The position numbers and the translations under genes are program-made. The notes below the pieces were generated by a model, which worked only from the letters and a program-made list of their open reading frames with translations, had not been told where the DNA came from and made no database searches. Below, piece by piece: positions 34,815 to 49,800 of a DNA stretch of 64,000 nt. Source of the DNA: Vigna angularis (taxonomy: Eukaryota > Streptophyta > Magnoliopsida > Fabales > Fabaceae); the NCBI RefSeq assembly GCF_016808095.1, contig NC_068978.1, forward strand, positions 25,617,306 through 25,681,305. The letters run 5' to 3'. Numbering within the stretch: the first letter of the stretch is position 1; each line of letters begins with the position of its first letter.

Positions 34815-37800
34815 CTACATCTTCAAAGCAGCCCTTGCCATGGCCAAGGCACCATCAAAGTTTTGGTTTCCACCAATAAATCCACTCATATGCACAAAAA
34901 CACAGCCAGGAATGCCAGCCTCCTTTGACAGTTCTTCATCCCTTAACCCTCGCCACTGAGAGGGTAGAGCCTTTCGGCTATCAAAACTGTCAGGAGACAC
35001 TGCAACTGACTGCACTCTCCATTGTTTGCTTCTTTCATCCTGTAAATGACATTAGGTGATGTACAGAAATCTATAAATGTGTAACAGAACCTACCATAAT
35101 AAGGCAGATAAGAGATGATATTAAGCTCATGGTGATATAGGGACTCAAGCATTTTATCATTACTTCAATGACAGCAGTCTCAACAAACATCGCTACAAAG
35201 GATTTTAATACCATCTTTATAAGTGGTTTACACTTAACTCAATCTTACAAAATCAGTTTGTAAAGCGAAGTTTGTGCCTTAGTATAATTTCATCATATCT
35301 CTAGTTGATATGCAATCTCCAAAAAAAAGTTATTGTGTATTGCTAAACCTCAAACCTAAAATATAATGAAACATTTTATTTCTATGTACTTTTTTTTAAA
35401 CTCATGCTACACATCACTATGATTTTTATTTTTGTGTACTTTGAATGTTTAAATTTTATAAAATGCATTACTTTTAATTTTTGGTATTACTAAATTATGA
35501 AATTATATTTCTAATGTTATTTTTCATATATTTTAACCACTACTATTCTTTTTTAATCAAGTGAACCTTGAACTGGTCCCTTTGACTCATTTTATGACCT
35601 GTCTGGTTTACAAAACATAGATATGAAGAACCTTTCCACACAAAAATTATAGACTCAACTTTGAAGAAAAATTCTCACGGGAATTCAAGCAATGGAAGAT
35701 ATAACTTATCAAGTACTAAGATTTCACCAATGATTCCATTCATTTTGAAAAAGGAAAATTGTGGAAGAACTCACATTGACTAGAAATAAAACGAAGTTAT
35801 AATATAAGTTGTTACAAACTTAACTTTAGAAACTGGTTTTGTAAAGTTAAATTAGGCTTAAAAGTACACTTCTTTATATGATATAAGAGTCATTCAAAAC
35901 CTATCCTAATAAGGTGTTAGGCCTCATGTCACCCATTAATAGATTCTCCCCTAGTCCCACACTTGAGATGACTAGTTCTCAACATGAATGGGTGTTGATG
36001 AGTCCATAATGCCAAATTACCTTAGAAATATTACATTTCTGTTAATTTTGACTTTTGATAACATACCAGTATTTTCCAAGGCGGGGTCCACAATAAATTT
36101 GTTACTTGCTGATTTTCACCCTATTGATGACATCCCAATAAATTTTTTACTTACTGATTTTTTGTGAAGGAAATTGTTAGCATAAAGAATCTAAACTATG
36201 CCTTTCAAGTGAATTATTTTCATCCTTACTACTTGAGCTAAACCACATCCGCAAGCAGTCATCAGAATTGTCAAGAGAAGTGTGATTTACCAAAAAAAAA
36301 ATAGATGCAGACAAGTGTGTGTCAATAATGATATACACCATAGTTTTCCTATCTCCTTTTTTAACCTTTGTCTAATTTGGTGGAAATGGGGTGGAAGGAA
36401 CATAAGAAGGACTAACACCTTGCTTGCTCTAGGGAATGGAAATAGAGAAACAGTATGGTAAGAAGAGAGAAAGAGGTAGGAATAAAATTGAATGTATAAC
36501 TGTTTGGTAGAGTAAAAATAGATAAAATAGAGTAGAACGATATTTTAAAAGTTATGTGATTTGATATAATTGTTTGTATAAGTAAATACCCATTATATCC
36601 TCATAAGTGGCAAACCAAATGTAGAAACTTCTCAAGCATAATAGATTAAAGTTATTGATTAGTCAATTATTCAAATAAAATAATCAATCATAAAATTTCG
36701 ATAATAGGCTATCATTGAACAATATTGTTTTATGAAGGTTTATTTTAAACAATTTTGCTAATAGGGAAAGATGGGTAAAACAGGTTTTTACACCCTTGGT
36801 AAACAGTAGTCATGGTCAATATAAAACACACAAATACACATATATAATGAAATCACAGTGCCAAATAGCTAACAAAGTGTCATAAAATTACAAAACAATA
36901 CTGTGTACATCACAAGGCCAAGAAAAGTGGCTAGCAACTCCACAAATTCAGCAAACAACTATTTTTAGATGCTGCACAATTGAGCAACATATACTCCCAA
37001 AAAACAGTGATGCTGAATAATAAGGGCTGTTTGCTGCTATATAAACTCAGCAATATACCCTACAAAAACTCCTATAAAACATCCTCCTCATTGATCAAAA
37101 GTTCTTCCCTTTCCTCAACAACGTCTTTATCCTCATCTATTGTGGATTTTCCCTACATGTTGAACTTGGCATTCAAGTTTCTTGGACCGCATTTCCTTCT
37201 AGCTCCCTCATCAACATCAAAACACAAATGTACATTCATCCATGAAGCATGCATAACTAAGCAAGGACTTTCCCTTTTTGATTATCCACTCGTCATTTAA
37301 TTCAATACTGGACACGTACATGGGATAATATGTGTATGCCTTCTCTATCCTTTATCTCATCTCAAGTTTAGTATTATATTTAACATACACAACTTTTAAC
37401 CTTTGTTGCTCTATTGACATTTTCTTAGTATGCACATAGTCAAATATACTCCAATTCATTTCGCATCCCGCTCACTACATGAGCCTAAAGATTCTTATGG
37501 CTACTTGTTGATTCAAAAGAAAATATAGTTAATAAGGTACAGGAGGATATTAAGTGTGTTGTTAGAAGTTGCAAGAAGATTCTAGAGACCTCTTCCTAAT
37601 CTTTGCTTTAGAGCTAGGGTTCTCTATATTTAAAGGCTAATGTACTATTTTAAATCAATGAATTGAATAAAATCTACTCATTCAGATTAATCCATTCCTA
37701 AGTTGGTACCAAAGCTCACAATCTTAGAGACTCTACTTCCATATTTCTTCTTTACAATCTTAGCTACGATTCCATTTTGTGGTTGCCTAGCATGCACCCA

Positions 37801-40800
37801 TTTCCTTCAATGATTGCACCCAGCTTGTGTTTCCTAGGAACCAACTTTATCACTACAGTTTCCACCATTGTCATCGCCACTGCCATCATCGCCAATTAGA
37901 CTAACAATCTCACCAGGAAAGTAAATATGTTGTCCTCTGATATGTCCATCCCTCGAGTCTTGCCATATAATTGGAGCTATCACATGCCTCTTGTTCCACA
38001 AGTAGTGAGTTTTGCAGGCCTAAAACTTTCAGTCATCACAGCCCATCCAATCACTATTCCCACTACTGCTTGCGTTGCCAGAAACACCTAGAGGTGGTTG
38101 TTCCCAATTTATCATTGTTTTGTCCTTTTGCCTCACATGAATCCCTCATTTGAAAAGATCATTGTTCATGGCAGCATTGCTCACAAATTTTTCTTTTTCT
38201 CTTTTTTCTACTATTATCTATTTTTTTATTTAGGAGGGGGCTAAGAAATCCTTTATTCTTTGGCACGACAACTCCATTAAGCAATGCTAATCTCCCACAC
38301 TTACCTCATGATAGTTGCCTTAATGAATAAAACTATCTCCAATGAGTTCAATTCATTAGACACGCGTTAAAGGGTACAGATAGCCTCAACCATATTGAAA
38401 GAGAGGTTGTATCATCAGTTAATCCTAATTTCCAAATTTGGAACAATGATGACTCATGAGTTATTGATTACATGGCTAAGGATCCATGACTATAGAAACT
38501 AATAGAAATTATGTTTTACTCCAATGCCTGTGAAATTTGGGAAGACCTCACAAATACTGGTTACATACAACACGATATCTCTACATGCTACACCTTCTTT
38601 ATTCTACAATGTTCATTAAGCTTGAAATTTGCAGGGATGTTCACTCTTGCTCAGTTTGTTGAACAATCCCAAATATGTCAACTTTTACCAAGATTGAATC
38701 TTACACATGACCCTATTAGAGCACAAATTATTGGGAAGGAAAGACTTTCTACATTGTCCGAGGTGAGGAGTTGCCATGTTTGGAAAGGCTGCCACAACCT
38801 TGGACTTCAAATCTCGAAAACATAAAACTCAACTTCAAAGATAACGATGACCATTGGTGCACTCATTGTAAGAAATTTTACCACACTAATGAGACTTTCT
38901 ACATTGTCCGAGGTGAGGAGTTGCCATGTTTGGAAAGGCTGCCACAACCTTGGACTTCAAATCTCGAAAACATAAAACTCAACTTCAAAGATAACGATGA
39001 CCATTGGTGCACTCATTGTAAGAAATTTTACCACACTAATGAGACTTTCTTCAAGGTATAAAACCAAGAACAACTACAATTGTCTAAGCCAAGGATAATT
39101 GTTCATTTTCCTCTACAAACGAATGTGTTTATTTTCTAAGGAACACAAATGATGTGGAAATCAAATCAAAGTTTATTAGCATATCTTGTGGCAAGTTATA
39201 CAAGCCCAATGTCATAAAAAAACATATTGTGGTTAGAAAGCAAGTACCAAAAGATGGCTTATTGATAGAATCCATAAGAGTATATGGACATTAAATTTCA
39301 ACGCATAATGTAGTCCTTCAATTGACGAGGACAAAGGAATCATGGAAGAATTTCTAGAATCTAAAGTTGTAATAAACCTCCTTTAAGACTGACCTTTTAG
39401 TTCGGCTAGACAAATGAGAGCTTTCTCTTTTCCATGTAACTTGAACCAAGTCTCCTTGGTGTGGCCAAATATCTTACATTGAGGGCACCTACAATCCTCC
39501 TTGCCTTTTAAGTTGAATTTCATGTTCCTAGGATTTGAGATCCCAAGTTCGGAAGCCTTTCCAAAGAACATGCCAACTCTTCATTGGAAGGTTCATTTAT
39601 TATGACCATTCGACGACTCTCCTCACCCTCGCCATAGAAGACTTTAGAAATAGAAGAAATTCTTTCCTTCCCAAGAATGTGTCCTAATAGGTAATATTGA
39701 GGGATCAATCTTGATAAGAACTTCAATATTTTGGGATTGTTCAACAAACAAAGCAAGAGTGACAACATCCCTACTATTATCTAGCTTCAAATTTCGATAT
39801 TGGTCCAGCTAAATCCATAGACCCTTCAACATTAAATGATGTCACACAACAAAGAAAGCACCCAGCTTGGTACCAAATGACACATAGAAAAAGTATTTCC
39901 AAGTCCTTCCCCAATTTCAAGAGCACTAGAATAAAACCTATAATCTCTATTGATTCCTATAGTCATGGACCCCCGTAGCCATGTCATAATTTGCGAGTCA
40001 TCATTGTCCCAAATTTGGAAATTTGGGTCATCCTTAGGAATGGCCTCTCCTGCAATATGGTTGAGCCTACTTGTACCCTTCAATGTGCTTCTAATAAATT
40101 GAGCACATTTGAGATCACTTTGATCATTAAAACTATCATTAAGCAAATATGGAAGAACAACATGGCTTAGTGCAATTGTCATGCCAAAAACACAAGATTC
40201 CTTAGACTTTAAAAAACATCAGAGAAGAAAAAACAAGAACAATGTCATGAACAATACTTCTTTCAAAGGAGAGAAGAGCAACCAGAGGCGAAAGGGTGAA
40301 ACAAGGGCAAGTCTAAATCCACCCACCTTAGGGTAACTTCGACAAAGCAAGCTGCGCTGAGAAAAACACATCGAATGCACAATCACAAGTCAGAAACTTG
40401 TGTCACATGAAGCCCAATCATAGAGAAAAAAGAGGAGCATGCAGGCACATGGATACTCCGATAGCAGTGCAAGTTCAATGGTTGACAAATTAAAGGATGA
40501 CAAATTTCCTAGAGTGATTGTTGATCTAATTCAAGCTATGGCAACAACAGTGATAAAGATGGTGTGGCAGTGGCACAAAGTTGGATGCACCTTGGGCAAC
40601 CCTGATAATTAAAGGAAACGGGTGCGCTTCAGGCAACCCCAAAAAAGGAACATCAGCTAAGACAACAATGAAGACATGTGGAAACAGAGTCCTCAAGATG
40701 AGGAGCTCCGGTACCAACTTGGAAAAGATTAAACTATATGAGGAAAAAAAATATTGAATTAATTCCGTGAAACATATAGAGAACTCTAACCCTAATATAA

Positions 40801-43800
40801 TATAAAAATTCCTATTGTAGCTTATAAAAGATATTTTCACCTGGAACAACATTAACCGATCAGCTTAAAAGGTAAAAAACCACCAGACGTTATTTCGAGA
40901 CTTAATGGGGACTAGAAACATAGAATAGAACCTGAGAAAACGAAAATAAACAAATACCTGAAATAGAACATATTTGATTGGAGGGTCAATTTTCAACTCC
41001 CCTTCAAGCTCAAATAAGTGAAGCTTCCACTGCAGAAAACAAAACACAAGTTCACAATTTCTGATAATACAATGCTAATAGTACCATGTAGGTAATACAC
41101 AGGGAGAATAAAGAATTTGAGGAATTGAGGTATTTTCAGAATACACATATAACTGTACATTAGCCAAAGATGACCATTCTAGATTATAAGCAGCAGCCTG
41201 TTGATGGTTTTTATATAATTGGATAATAAATAATTGGAGTTGCAGAAGCTGAATGTCTCCTGATACCATATCAAACCACAGAATGCAGAAAAAAAAAAAG
41301 TATTCTTATTCAAAACTGAATGAATAGAAGATTAAAGACTGGAACATTACTGACTGGAAAACAATGATACAATGCTCTGGACTATATATACACATATAGA
41401 ATAATGCTTTAACAGATTTAGCTGACACAGTAATACAGCTTTATGAAATTATAATAATGAACAGAAATATAATAGGAAAGTAAGCCAAAATAGTCAGTTC
41501 CATTTACTAACACAGATGTGCCACATCAGCTATGATCGCACCGCCAGGGATTTGTTTTGCTCCAAAACTATTGTGTTGTTAGGGCACAAATCACACAATG
41601 ATGCTGTATAAAACTCACACAAAACTGCTAAGGAGTAGAAAACAAGTAATGAACAGAAACTGAGAATCACATAAGTATACTATTCAATAAAAAGTTAATC
41701 ATATCCTGCTTCCACTGATTATATTTACTTGCATGATAAGAAAATTAGATCATTTTTTCATCAAGAAATTACGCTGCTTCCACTGACTATATTTGCTTGC
41801 ATTATAAGAAAATTAGATCCTTTTTTGCATCAAGAAATGTTGAGGTCTCAAAGATGTCCAAATAAATACACATTCAAGGGTCAAACCGTCATTTTAGGCA
41901 TTAACATATTCCATAAATTAGAAATTTGTTCATGAAATGCATAATAGTTAATTTTAGCATGAAAATTACAAGATCCTCTGCGTATTTGTCAACATGTTCA
42001 AAACTGTTGAACATGCTCAAGCTTCAGATCGTTATTTCTTAATATAGCACAGCCGAATAGAAATAAGTTGAATGAATCATATTCAAATATTAAACAAAAC
42101 GTTACAAGAGGGGGGAGAATTTTCAACTCACAGGACAAGATTTAGTCAAAACTAGAATTTCTCCACTAGGATCAACAGTCTGTCTAGCTGCTATGGTCTC
42201 CATTACAATTGACCTTGCTGGTAACCATGACTTTACATGAAGACGAACGCTCTACAAGAGAAGAGGGGAGCATCTCAGATAACAAACCAAAATGTAAAAA
42301 AGGCAAGAAAATTTTAAAACCACTTATTCCTGTTGAAGTTCAAAAAGAAAGTGCCTGACAGACTCACATCCAGAAATTCACTGCCAGCAAGAGCCATGGC
42401 ACGTTGAAAGGCCTCATTTTCTTTCTCAGCTGACTGATGAAGATCTGTCCAGTCCAAATTTAATCTTCCTACTCTTGAGGATAAATGAGTATTATTCACA
42501 TATTTCGGAGGCAGGTCTGTATCAAATTGATTGATTCCATTGTCTGTAGCATCAATTGCCTGATATAATTAAACAATAACACTAATATCATACATCCAGT
42601 TTGGATCGACTAACTAACCTCAAATGCACCATTAATCCCATATACCACCCTGCAGGCAATTATCAAACTAATCCAAGAACATAGCTGAATGTCCCAAAAA
42701 CATAAGTCAGCCAATGTCCTCTTACAATCAATCATTTGGTAATGAATATCAATTACGAAAACTGATCTATAGCAATAATGTACAATTTCCAAACATATAC
42801 TTATATCAATAAAACAAAATTCGTAACAGAAGCCATAGAAGTTAATAAGACACTAGACCACCCACAGGCCAATTATTTGCAAAGCCTATTCTGGGAAATA
42901 TATGACCTAGAATTAATTATTACTGCACTTGTACTGGTATATGGAACATAAATGGCTCTGTGTGAGTATTGACATATTTCAACAAAGAAATGTAGAAACA
43001 TGCATTCCAAAACTACACCAGAATCGTGATGTAATTGAGTTATGGTGCAAAATTGAATCCATCTACTTCTTGATATTATTTCTCATTCCCTTTTTATTGT
43101 TGAAGATCACACATCAACTAAACATATGACCAAATTATACTGCATAAGTAAATACAAATCTCATATTTCTAAACCAGTTTTGTGAGATTGAATTAGACTT
43201 ACATAGTCCACTTTTTATGATACAGCATGCAAAATTCAAAACTATGTACTATACATATGAAATATAGACTATACTTGAAAATACTGACTATTGCAATGCA
43301 TGAAAAAAATTGTTAGGGATTCTGAAAAGAATTCCTAACCAGCACTATCTCTATCTCAAACACCACAATCCAGAATAGGAAAAGAAAGAATAGTATGAAT
43401 GGTATTCTCAGCAATGAATCAAGAATACATTGTATCTTAGGAGCTTAACCTCCTTCACCTGGTGCTAAGACCGGTCTACACATACAAACTACTTATTGAA
43501 TGAACACAAAAATCATAAAAACATATTATTGAATGAGAGGGCTTACTACTCCTCATACATTAGCATTACATTTATAGGGGAAAGAAAGTAACTACCCATT
43601 TCCTTTCCAACTCACTTTGGTTGGAACACAACTCACACACAGCTCATACTGACAGCACACACACAGCTCACACTAATCATTCAATAATTCTAACACTTCC
43701 CCTCAAGCTGGAGCATACAAATTGTATGTACCAAGCTTGGAACTAATGAATTCAATTCTAGGTCCTCTTAAGGACTTAGTTAACATATCTGCAAGTTGAT

Positions 43801-46800
43801 CCTTTGACCCAACAAACTCAGTACAAATTTCTTTGGACAACAATTTTTCCCTAACAAAATGGCAGTCAATTTCTATATGTTTGGTCCTATCGTGAAACAC
43901 TGGGTTTGATGCAATGTGGAGAGCAGCTTGATTATCGCAATACATCTTCATGGTTTGAATGCTACAGAAGTTGAGCTCTTGAAGAAATTGCTTCACCCAT
44001 CTAAGTTCACTTGTTAGTGATGCCATAGCCCTATATTCAGCTTCAGTTGTTGATCGGGCTACTACATTTTGTTTCTTACTCTTCCATGAATGATATTTCT
44101 CCCAAGGAGAACACAATATCCAGTAGTAGATCGTCTATCAATAGGCGAGCCTGCCCAATCTGCATCACAGTATCCAGAGACTTGAATGCTTCCTTTATCT
44201 TCATATAACAACCCTTGTCCAGGAGCCTTTTTTAGGTATCTTAGAATTCGAATGATAGCATTCCAATGGCCAAGACATGGAGCCTGCATGAATTGACTGA
44301 CCACTCCAAATGCAAAAGATAGATCCGGTCTTGTAATAGTGAGATAAATCAGTTTTCCAACAAGTCTTCTGTATCTTTCTGGATCGGAGAACAATTCACC
44401 TTCGCTTGAAGCTAATTTTTGATTTGGGTCCATAGGACTGTCTATTGGTCTACAATCAATCATTCCTGTCTCTTGTAATATATTGTTGGAAGTCCCACAT
44501 CGACTAGAGATAAGGCCAAATGATAATATATAATTGAGGTGCAAACCTCACCTTACAAGCCGGTTTTGTGGGGATGAGTTAGGCATAAACTCACTTTCTA
44601 ATATGGTATCAGAGCCATGGTTAGAGCCTATCCTAGCGAGTTCTAAGTGGACATTCTATTCTTCTCTTCCACCCGTAATCGGGCCGCTATTGGACCACCC
44701 AATTTCTACTATCACGCACGAGATGTCTATACCTCGACGTGAAGGGGGTGTGTTGGAAGTCCCACATCGACTAGAGATAAGGCCAAATGATAATATATAA
44801 TTGAGGTGCAAACCTCACCTTACAAGCCGGTTTTGTGGGGATGAGTTAGGCATAAACTCACTTTCTAATATATATCAAGAGCATATTTCCTTTGAGAGAC
44901 TACAATTCCATCTTTTGATCGAGCTACTTCAATGCCCAAGAAGTATTTCAGGCTTCCAAGATCTTTGGTTTGGAAATGTTTGCATAAGTGTTTCTTCAGT
45001 TGAGATATTCCAACAACATCATTTCCTGTGATGACTATATCATCAACATATACTATTAGATAAACACATTTCCCAAGAGATGTAGTACAATAAAAAACTG
45101 AATGATCTGTTTCACTTCGTTTCAAGCCAAATTGTTGAACAATAGAGCTGAATTTTCCAAACCAAGCACGTGGTGACTGCTTGAGACCATATAGAGAGCG
45201 ATGCAATTTGCATACCATTCCACACTCCCCCTGAGCAACAAACCCTGGAGGTTGCTCCATATAAACTTCGTCCTCAAGATCACCATGAAGGAAGGCATTT
45301 TTTATATCTAGTTGATGAAGTGGCCAGTGACGAATAGCTGCCATTGCAAAGAATAGACGAATAGTAGTCATCTTAGCCACAGAAGAGAAAGTCTCACAAT
45401 AATCAATGCCATAAACTTGAGTGTATCCTTTAGCAACTAAACGAGCTTTGAGACGATCAATGTTGCCGTTAGAATCAACTTTAATTGTATACACCCATCG
45501 ACAACCAACTGCCTTTTTACCCTGTGGAAGAGGTACCAACTCCCAAGTTTTATTTTGTTCGAGAGAGCTTGGATTTCTGCAATCATGGCCTCTCGCCAAC
45601 CAGGATGAGCAAGTGCTTCTTCCATATTTTTAGGTATATCAACTGAAGACACTGAAGATATAAATGCACAATAGGATGGAGATAATCTGTGATAACTAAG
45701 AAAGTTATAGATTGGATGTGGGTTGCGAGTGGAACGAGTACCTTTCCGAAGAGCAATAGGCCAACCTGAATCATCTTCGGGAGTCGTGGGAGTAAGTGAC
45801 GGTGAGGAAGAATCTGAAGGAGAGGATTCACCATTTTCTGGATGTTCTACCTGTGTAACATTGGGAGATGATGGTTCAGGGGAACTGGGACGCTGAGTTG
45901 TAGACACAGGAGGAATATTTGACTCAATCATGGGAAGAGGAAGGACCTGTTGGATAACCTCAATCTCTTGTTCAGATGAAGTGAAGTAGGGAGTTTGTTC
46001 AAAAAAGGTAACATTTGCAGACATAAAGTACTTTTTAGTTTCACGAGAGTAACACCTATAACCTTTTTGAAGCCGTGAATATCCCAAGAAGACACATTTG
46101 ATTGCACGAGCAGAAAGCTTATCTAGTCCAGGAGACATGTCATGAACAAAACATACGCAACCAAAGATTCGAGGAGAGGTGTGAAAGAGAGGTTGGTTGG
46201 GAAAAAGAATGGAAAAAGGAGTTTTATGATTAAGAGAAGAAGAGGGCATCCTATTAATAAGATAACATGCAGTTAAAATGGCATCACCCCAGTGATGAGT
46301 GGGAATATGGGCACTAAGCAAAAGAGTTCGGGCAGTTTCAATCAAGTGTCGGTTTTTTCTTTCTGCTATACCATTTTGTTGTGGTGTATGAGGACAAGTA
46401 GACTGATGTAGTATACCATGAGAGCTTACAACTTCAGAGAAATTGTAAGAGAAGTATTCTTTGGCATTGTCACTTCTTAGAATTTTGATAACTTGGCCAA
46501 ATTGATTTTTGATTTCATTTAAAAAGGAGGTAAAGATGGATAATAATTCAGAACGATCTTTCATAAGATAAACCCAAGTACATCTTGAATATTCATCAAT
46601 GAAAGTAACAAAATACCGAAAACCAAAGGACGAGACACGACTAGGTCCCCAAATATCAGAATGGATAATGGAAAAACTAGAATCACACGTTGTTTGTGAC
46701 CTTTTAGGAAAGGAAGACCGAACGTGTTTTCCGAGATGACATGACTCACATTCTAAACTATTGACATTACCAAGTTCAGGGAACATTTTTTTTAATTTTA

Positions 46801-49800
46801 ACAAATGAAGATGACCAAACCGATCGTGTAACAATTTAGGAGTAGGAGCTGCAACACATGATACAAGGGGATGAGATCCAAAATGGTATAATCCTCCCGC
46901 TTCATATCCTTCTCCAATCCGTTTCCTTGTCCCACGCTCCTGTATAACAAAGGAGTTGTTATCAAAGGTTATTGAACAATTTAATGAGTTGGTTAACTGA
47001 CTCAAGGAAATCAAATTGAAAGGACAGTTAGGAACAAATAGAACATATTGGAGATTTAAGGATGGAGACAGAGAGACATGACCAATGCCCTTTGATGAGA
47101 CTTTTGAACCATTTGCAAGGGTTATTAAATGAGATTTTTCTTGAAAAGAAAGGGTTGAGAACAAAGAGGTATTACCGGAGATATGATCAGAAGCACCCGA
47201 ATCAATACCCAGGAAGTTTGATCTTTGGGAGATTGAGAAATGCACACTGTACTTGAAGATGTTTGTGCCATGCTATTGGATTTTAACCGTAGGTACTCCT
47301 GATATTCATCTTCAGTAAATTTTGAATTGAAGGGTTAGACTGAGAGATATTAGCGGTTTTTGGAGGAAAACCATGCAAGAAGTAGCAATTCTCTTGGGTA
47401 TGACCCATCCTTTTGCAATGTGTGCACGGACCTCGCCCTCGACCTCCACGTCCTCCTCCTCTAGTACCACGTCCTCTTCCGCGTGCGATAATCATGGCAG
47501 ATTGCTCTACTGCCCCAAAAGTTTCTTGAGGGTGTGGCATCGGAACCCGAACAAGACGTGTGGTCAAGGATTCCATGGAGGGAACTTCATGACTGGTTAG
47601 AAGTTGATCTCGGATATGAGCAAGGTCGGGATGCAGAGCTCGTAGAATCATTACCATATAATACTTGTCTAACCTTGTTTTGATATCTTCAGAAGATCCT
47701 GCTTCTAAAAACATCCGCAATTCTTCAGTAGCGGATTGGGCTTCAGCCATAAAAGATACCATATCATGATTCTCCATTTTAAGGGATGCAAGTTTATTTG
47801 TCGTGTCATACAGACGTTGAATGTCATTGGCATAAATGCTTTGAGCTTTCTTCCAAAAATAGTGACATGTCTTGAAAGCTCTAAGGGATATGAAGATTTG
47901 TGGTTCTACGGATTGCCACAACAAAGCACACAGTTGGAAATCTGCTTGTTTCCATTGATCTACTTTTTCAGCTGGTACGTGTGTTCCATCTTGCTCAAGA
48001 TGATCATAACATCCGTGGCCAAGAAACCACATTTCAACAGCAGCAGACCAAGATAAATAATTTTTCCCATTCAGTTTTTCAGAAGTGATATTGGGACTTC
48101 CTGACAATGAGATAATGCTGCCAGTTGCCATTGCACGGTGTCTATAAATCTGAACTCTAAGAAAAAAAGCGGCAGTTTATTGAGGCAACAGCGACAAAAT
48201 CCTTACTTAACCTGCTCAAGAGCTCACAAGATGAGACCATTCATAGAGTTGCTACAATGGCTGCTATGGAGGGACAAAACAGAGAGAGGAAGGTCCGGCG
48301 AGTCGACCGGAAGTAGCACGAAGTGATTCCGACGTCGGAACGGCGACGCGTGAACAGTACACGCCCAAGCTCAGTTGGAGAAAGGTGGCGCGTGGAGGCG
48401 CGTGGAGAGGATTCTTGGACTGATTCCGACGGGGTTATCTGTCGCTCGGAGAGGCGCTCCAGATCTGCTGGTCGCCGGACGAAACTGGGTTGACCGACGA
48501 CGGCGGACGGCGGCGGACGGCGGAGTAAGGGGGATAGGCAGCGACGGAAGGTGGCAATATGTGGTGATGGGTGTGCCAAACAGTGAATAAAGTTTGAAAA
48601 AAAAAAGAGGTTATATATGATTATGGTAGATGGTGAGTGATAATGGTGGAGCTATATCTGATAGCTTAACTGAGAAAGGAAAAAAAGAACCAGAGCGGGT
48701 GATCCCGCTCTGATACCATATTGAATGAGCACAGAAATCATAAAAACATATTATTGAATGAGAGAGCTTACTACTCCTCATACATTAGCATTACATTTAT
48801 AGGGGAAAGAAAGTAACTACCCATTTCCTTTCCAACTCACTTTGGTTGGAACACAACTCACACACAGCTCATACTGACAGCACACACACAGCTCACACTA
48901 ATCATTCAATAATTCTAACACTACTCAACAACTAACTGAAACACTAAGGGTCCTAATATATAGGCCCGTTTCCCGCCCCCTCACTTAACTGAATAGCAGT
49001 TAAGTAGTTAAGTGTTTTGTTTCGCCTTCCTCCTCTCATAGACTCTCCATGTCCTAACAAAAATAAAGAATGCTTGATTACTTGACCCGCAATTAGAAAT
49101 GTTTACACCATGATAAACAAGAATGGACCCAAGGAATCAAGTGGATCAACTTGTCCCCTATCAAAGCCAGTTAACTACTTAGGTTGATAGACATATAGAC
49201 AGAATGTAAAGGGAGTTAGTTGGCTATTTATTTCGGCTCTCAAATCCCTCAAGCCCTATTTCTCTCCACTGAGTTTCCCTAATCCAGTGGAGTCTGTTCA
49301 ATAATTGCTCCCCTCCTGTTGGTTCCTATTCTATTAAAAAGAATCTATTAGGATGCTTGACTCCTCTCAGCATCTATTTTCTTGATAAACACTCTCCTCA
49401 ATCTCCTCAACCCAGATTTTGCTCAATTATAAAAACATAATAATTAAAAATGAATAAGTACATAAAATAATTAAATCAAACAAGTTCATCCAAAGTATGC
49501 ATGGAGACAGGAAGACAGGAAAAATATTCAAAAATATATTACCTCCATGAAGCTCTTGTAAACCGCCAAATATATATGATGGACGTCTTGGTGTACCTCA
49601 TCTACCTTCAGTTCTTTTGCTATAATCTCCTTTCCAAAATGCTAGACAGAAAACACAATCTAAATATAATTATCAAGGAATATAGTATTCACATTTAGAA
49701 TAAAATTTCCCACAAACAATTTAACATTATACAAAACAGAGGAATTCACCACTGTGCAATCGAGGTAAATGACATAAGCAAGAAGTTATAATAAAGCCAT

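Larger units (their letters stand above)
43494..48920 (-). mobile_element. Ty1/copia LTR retrotransposon in MYG1 intron 3, unit 2 copy
   Basis: Same insertion as 23,212-28,638, carried along by the segmental duplication: LTRs 43,494-43,695 and 48,719-48,920, TSD CTACT on both sides, nested TRIM at the same codon. It carries six of the roughly eleven unit 1/unit 2 differences, five of them A/G transitions. One (43,509) is in the 3' LTR, giving three differences between the LTRs here. Confidence 0.97.
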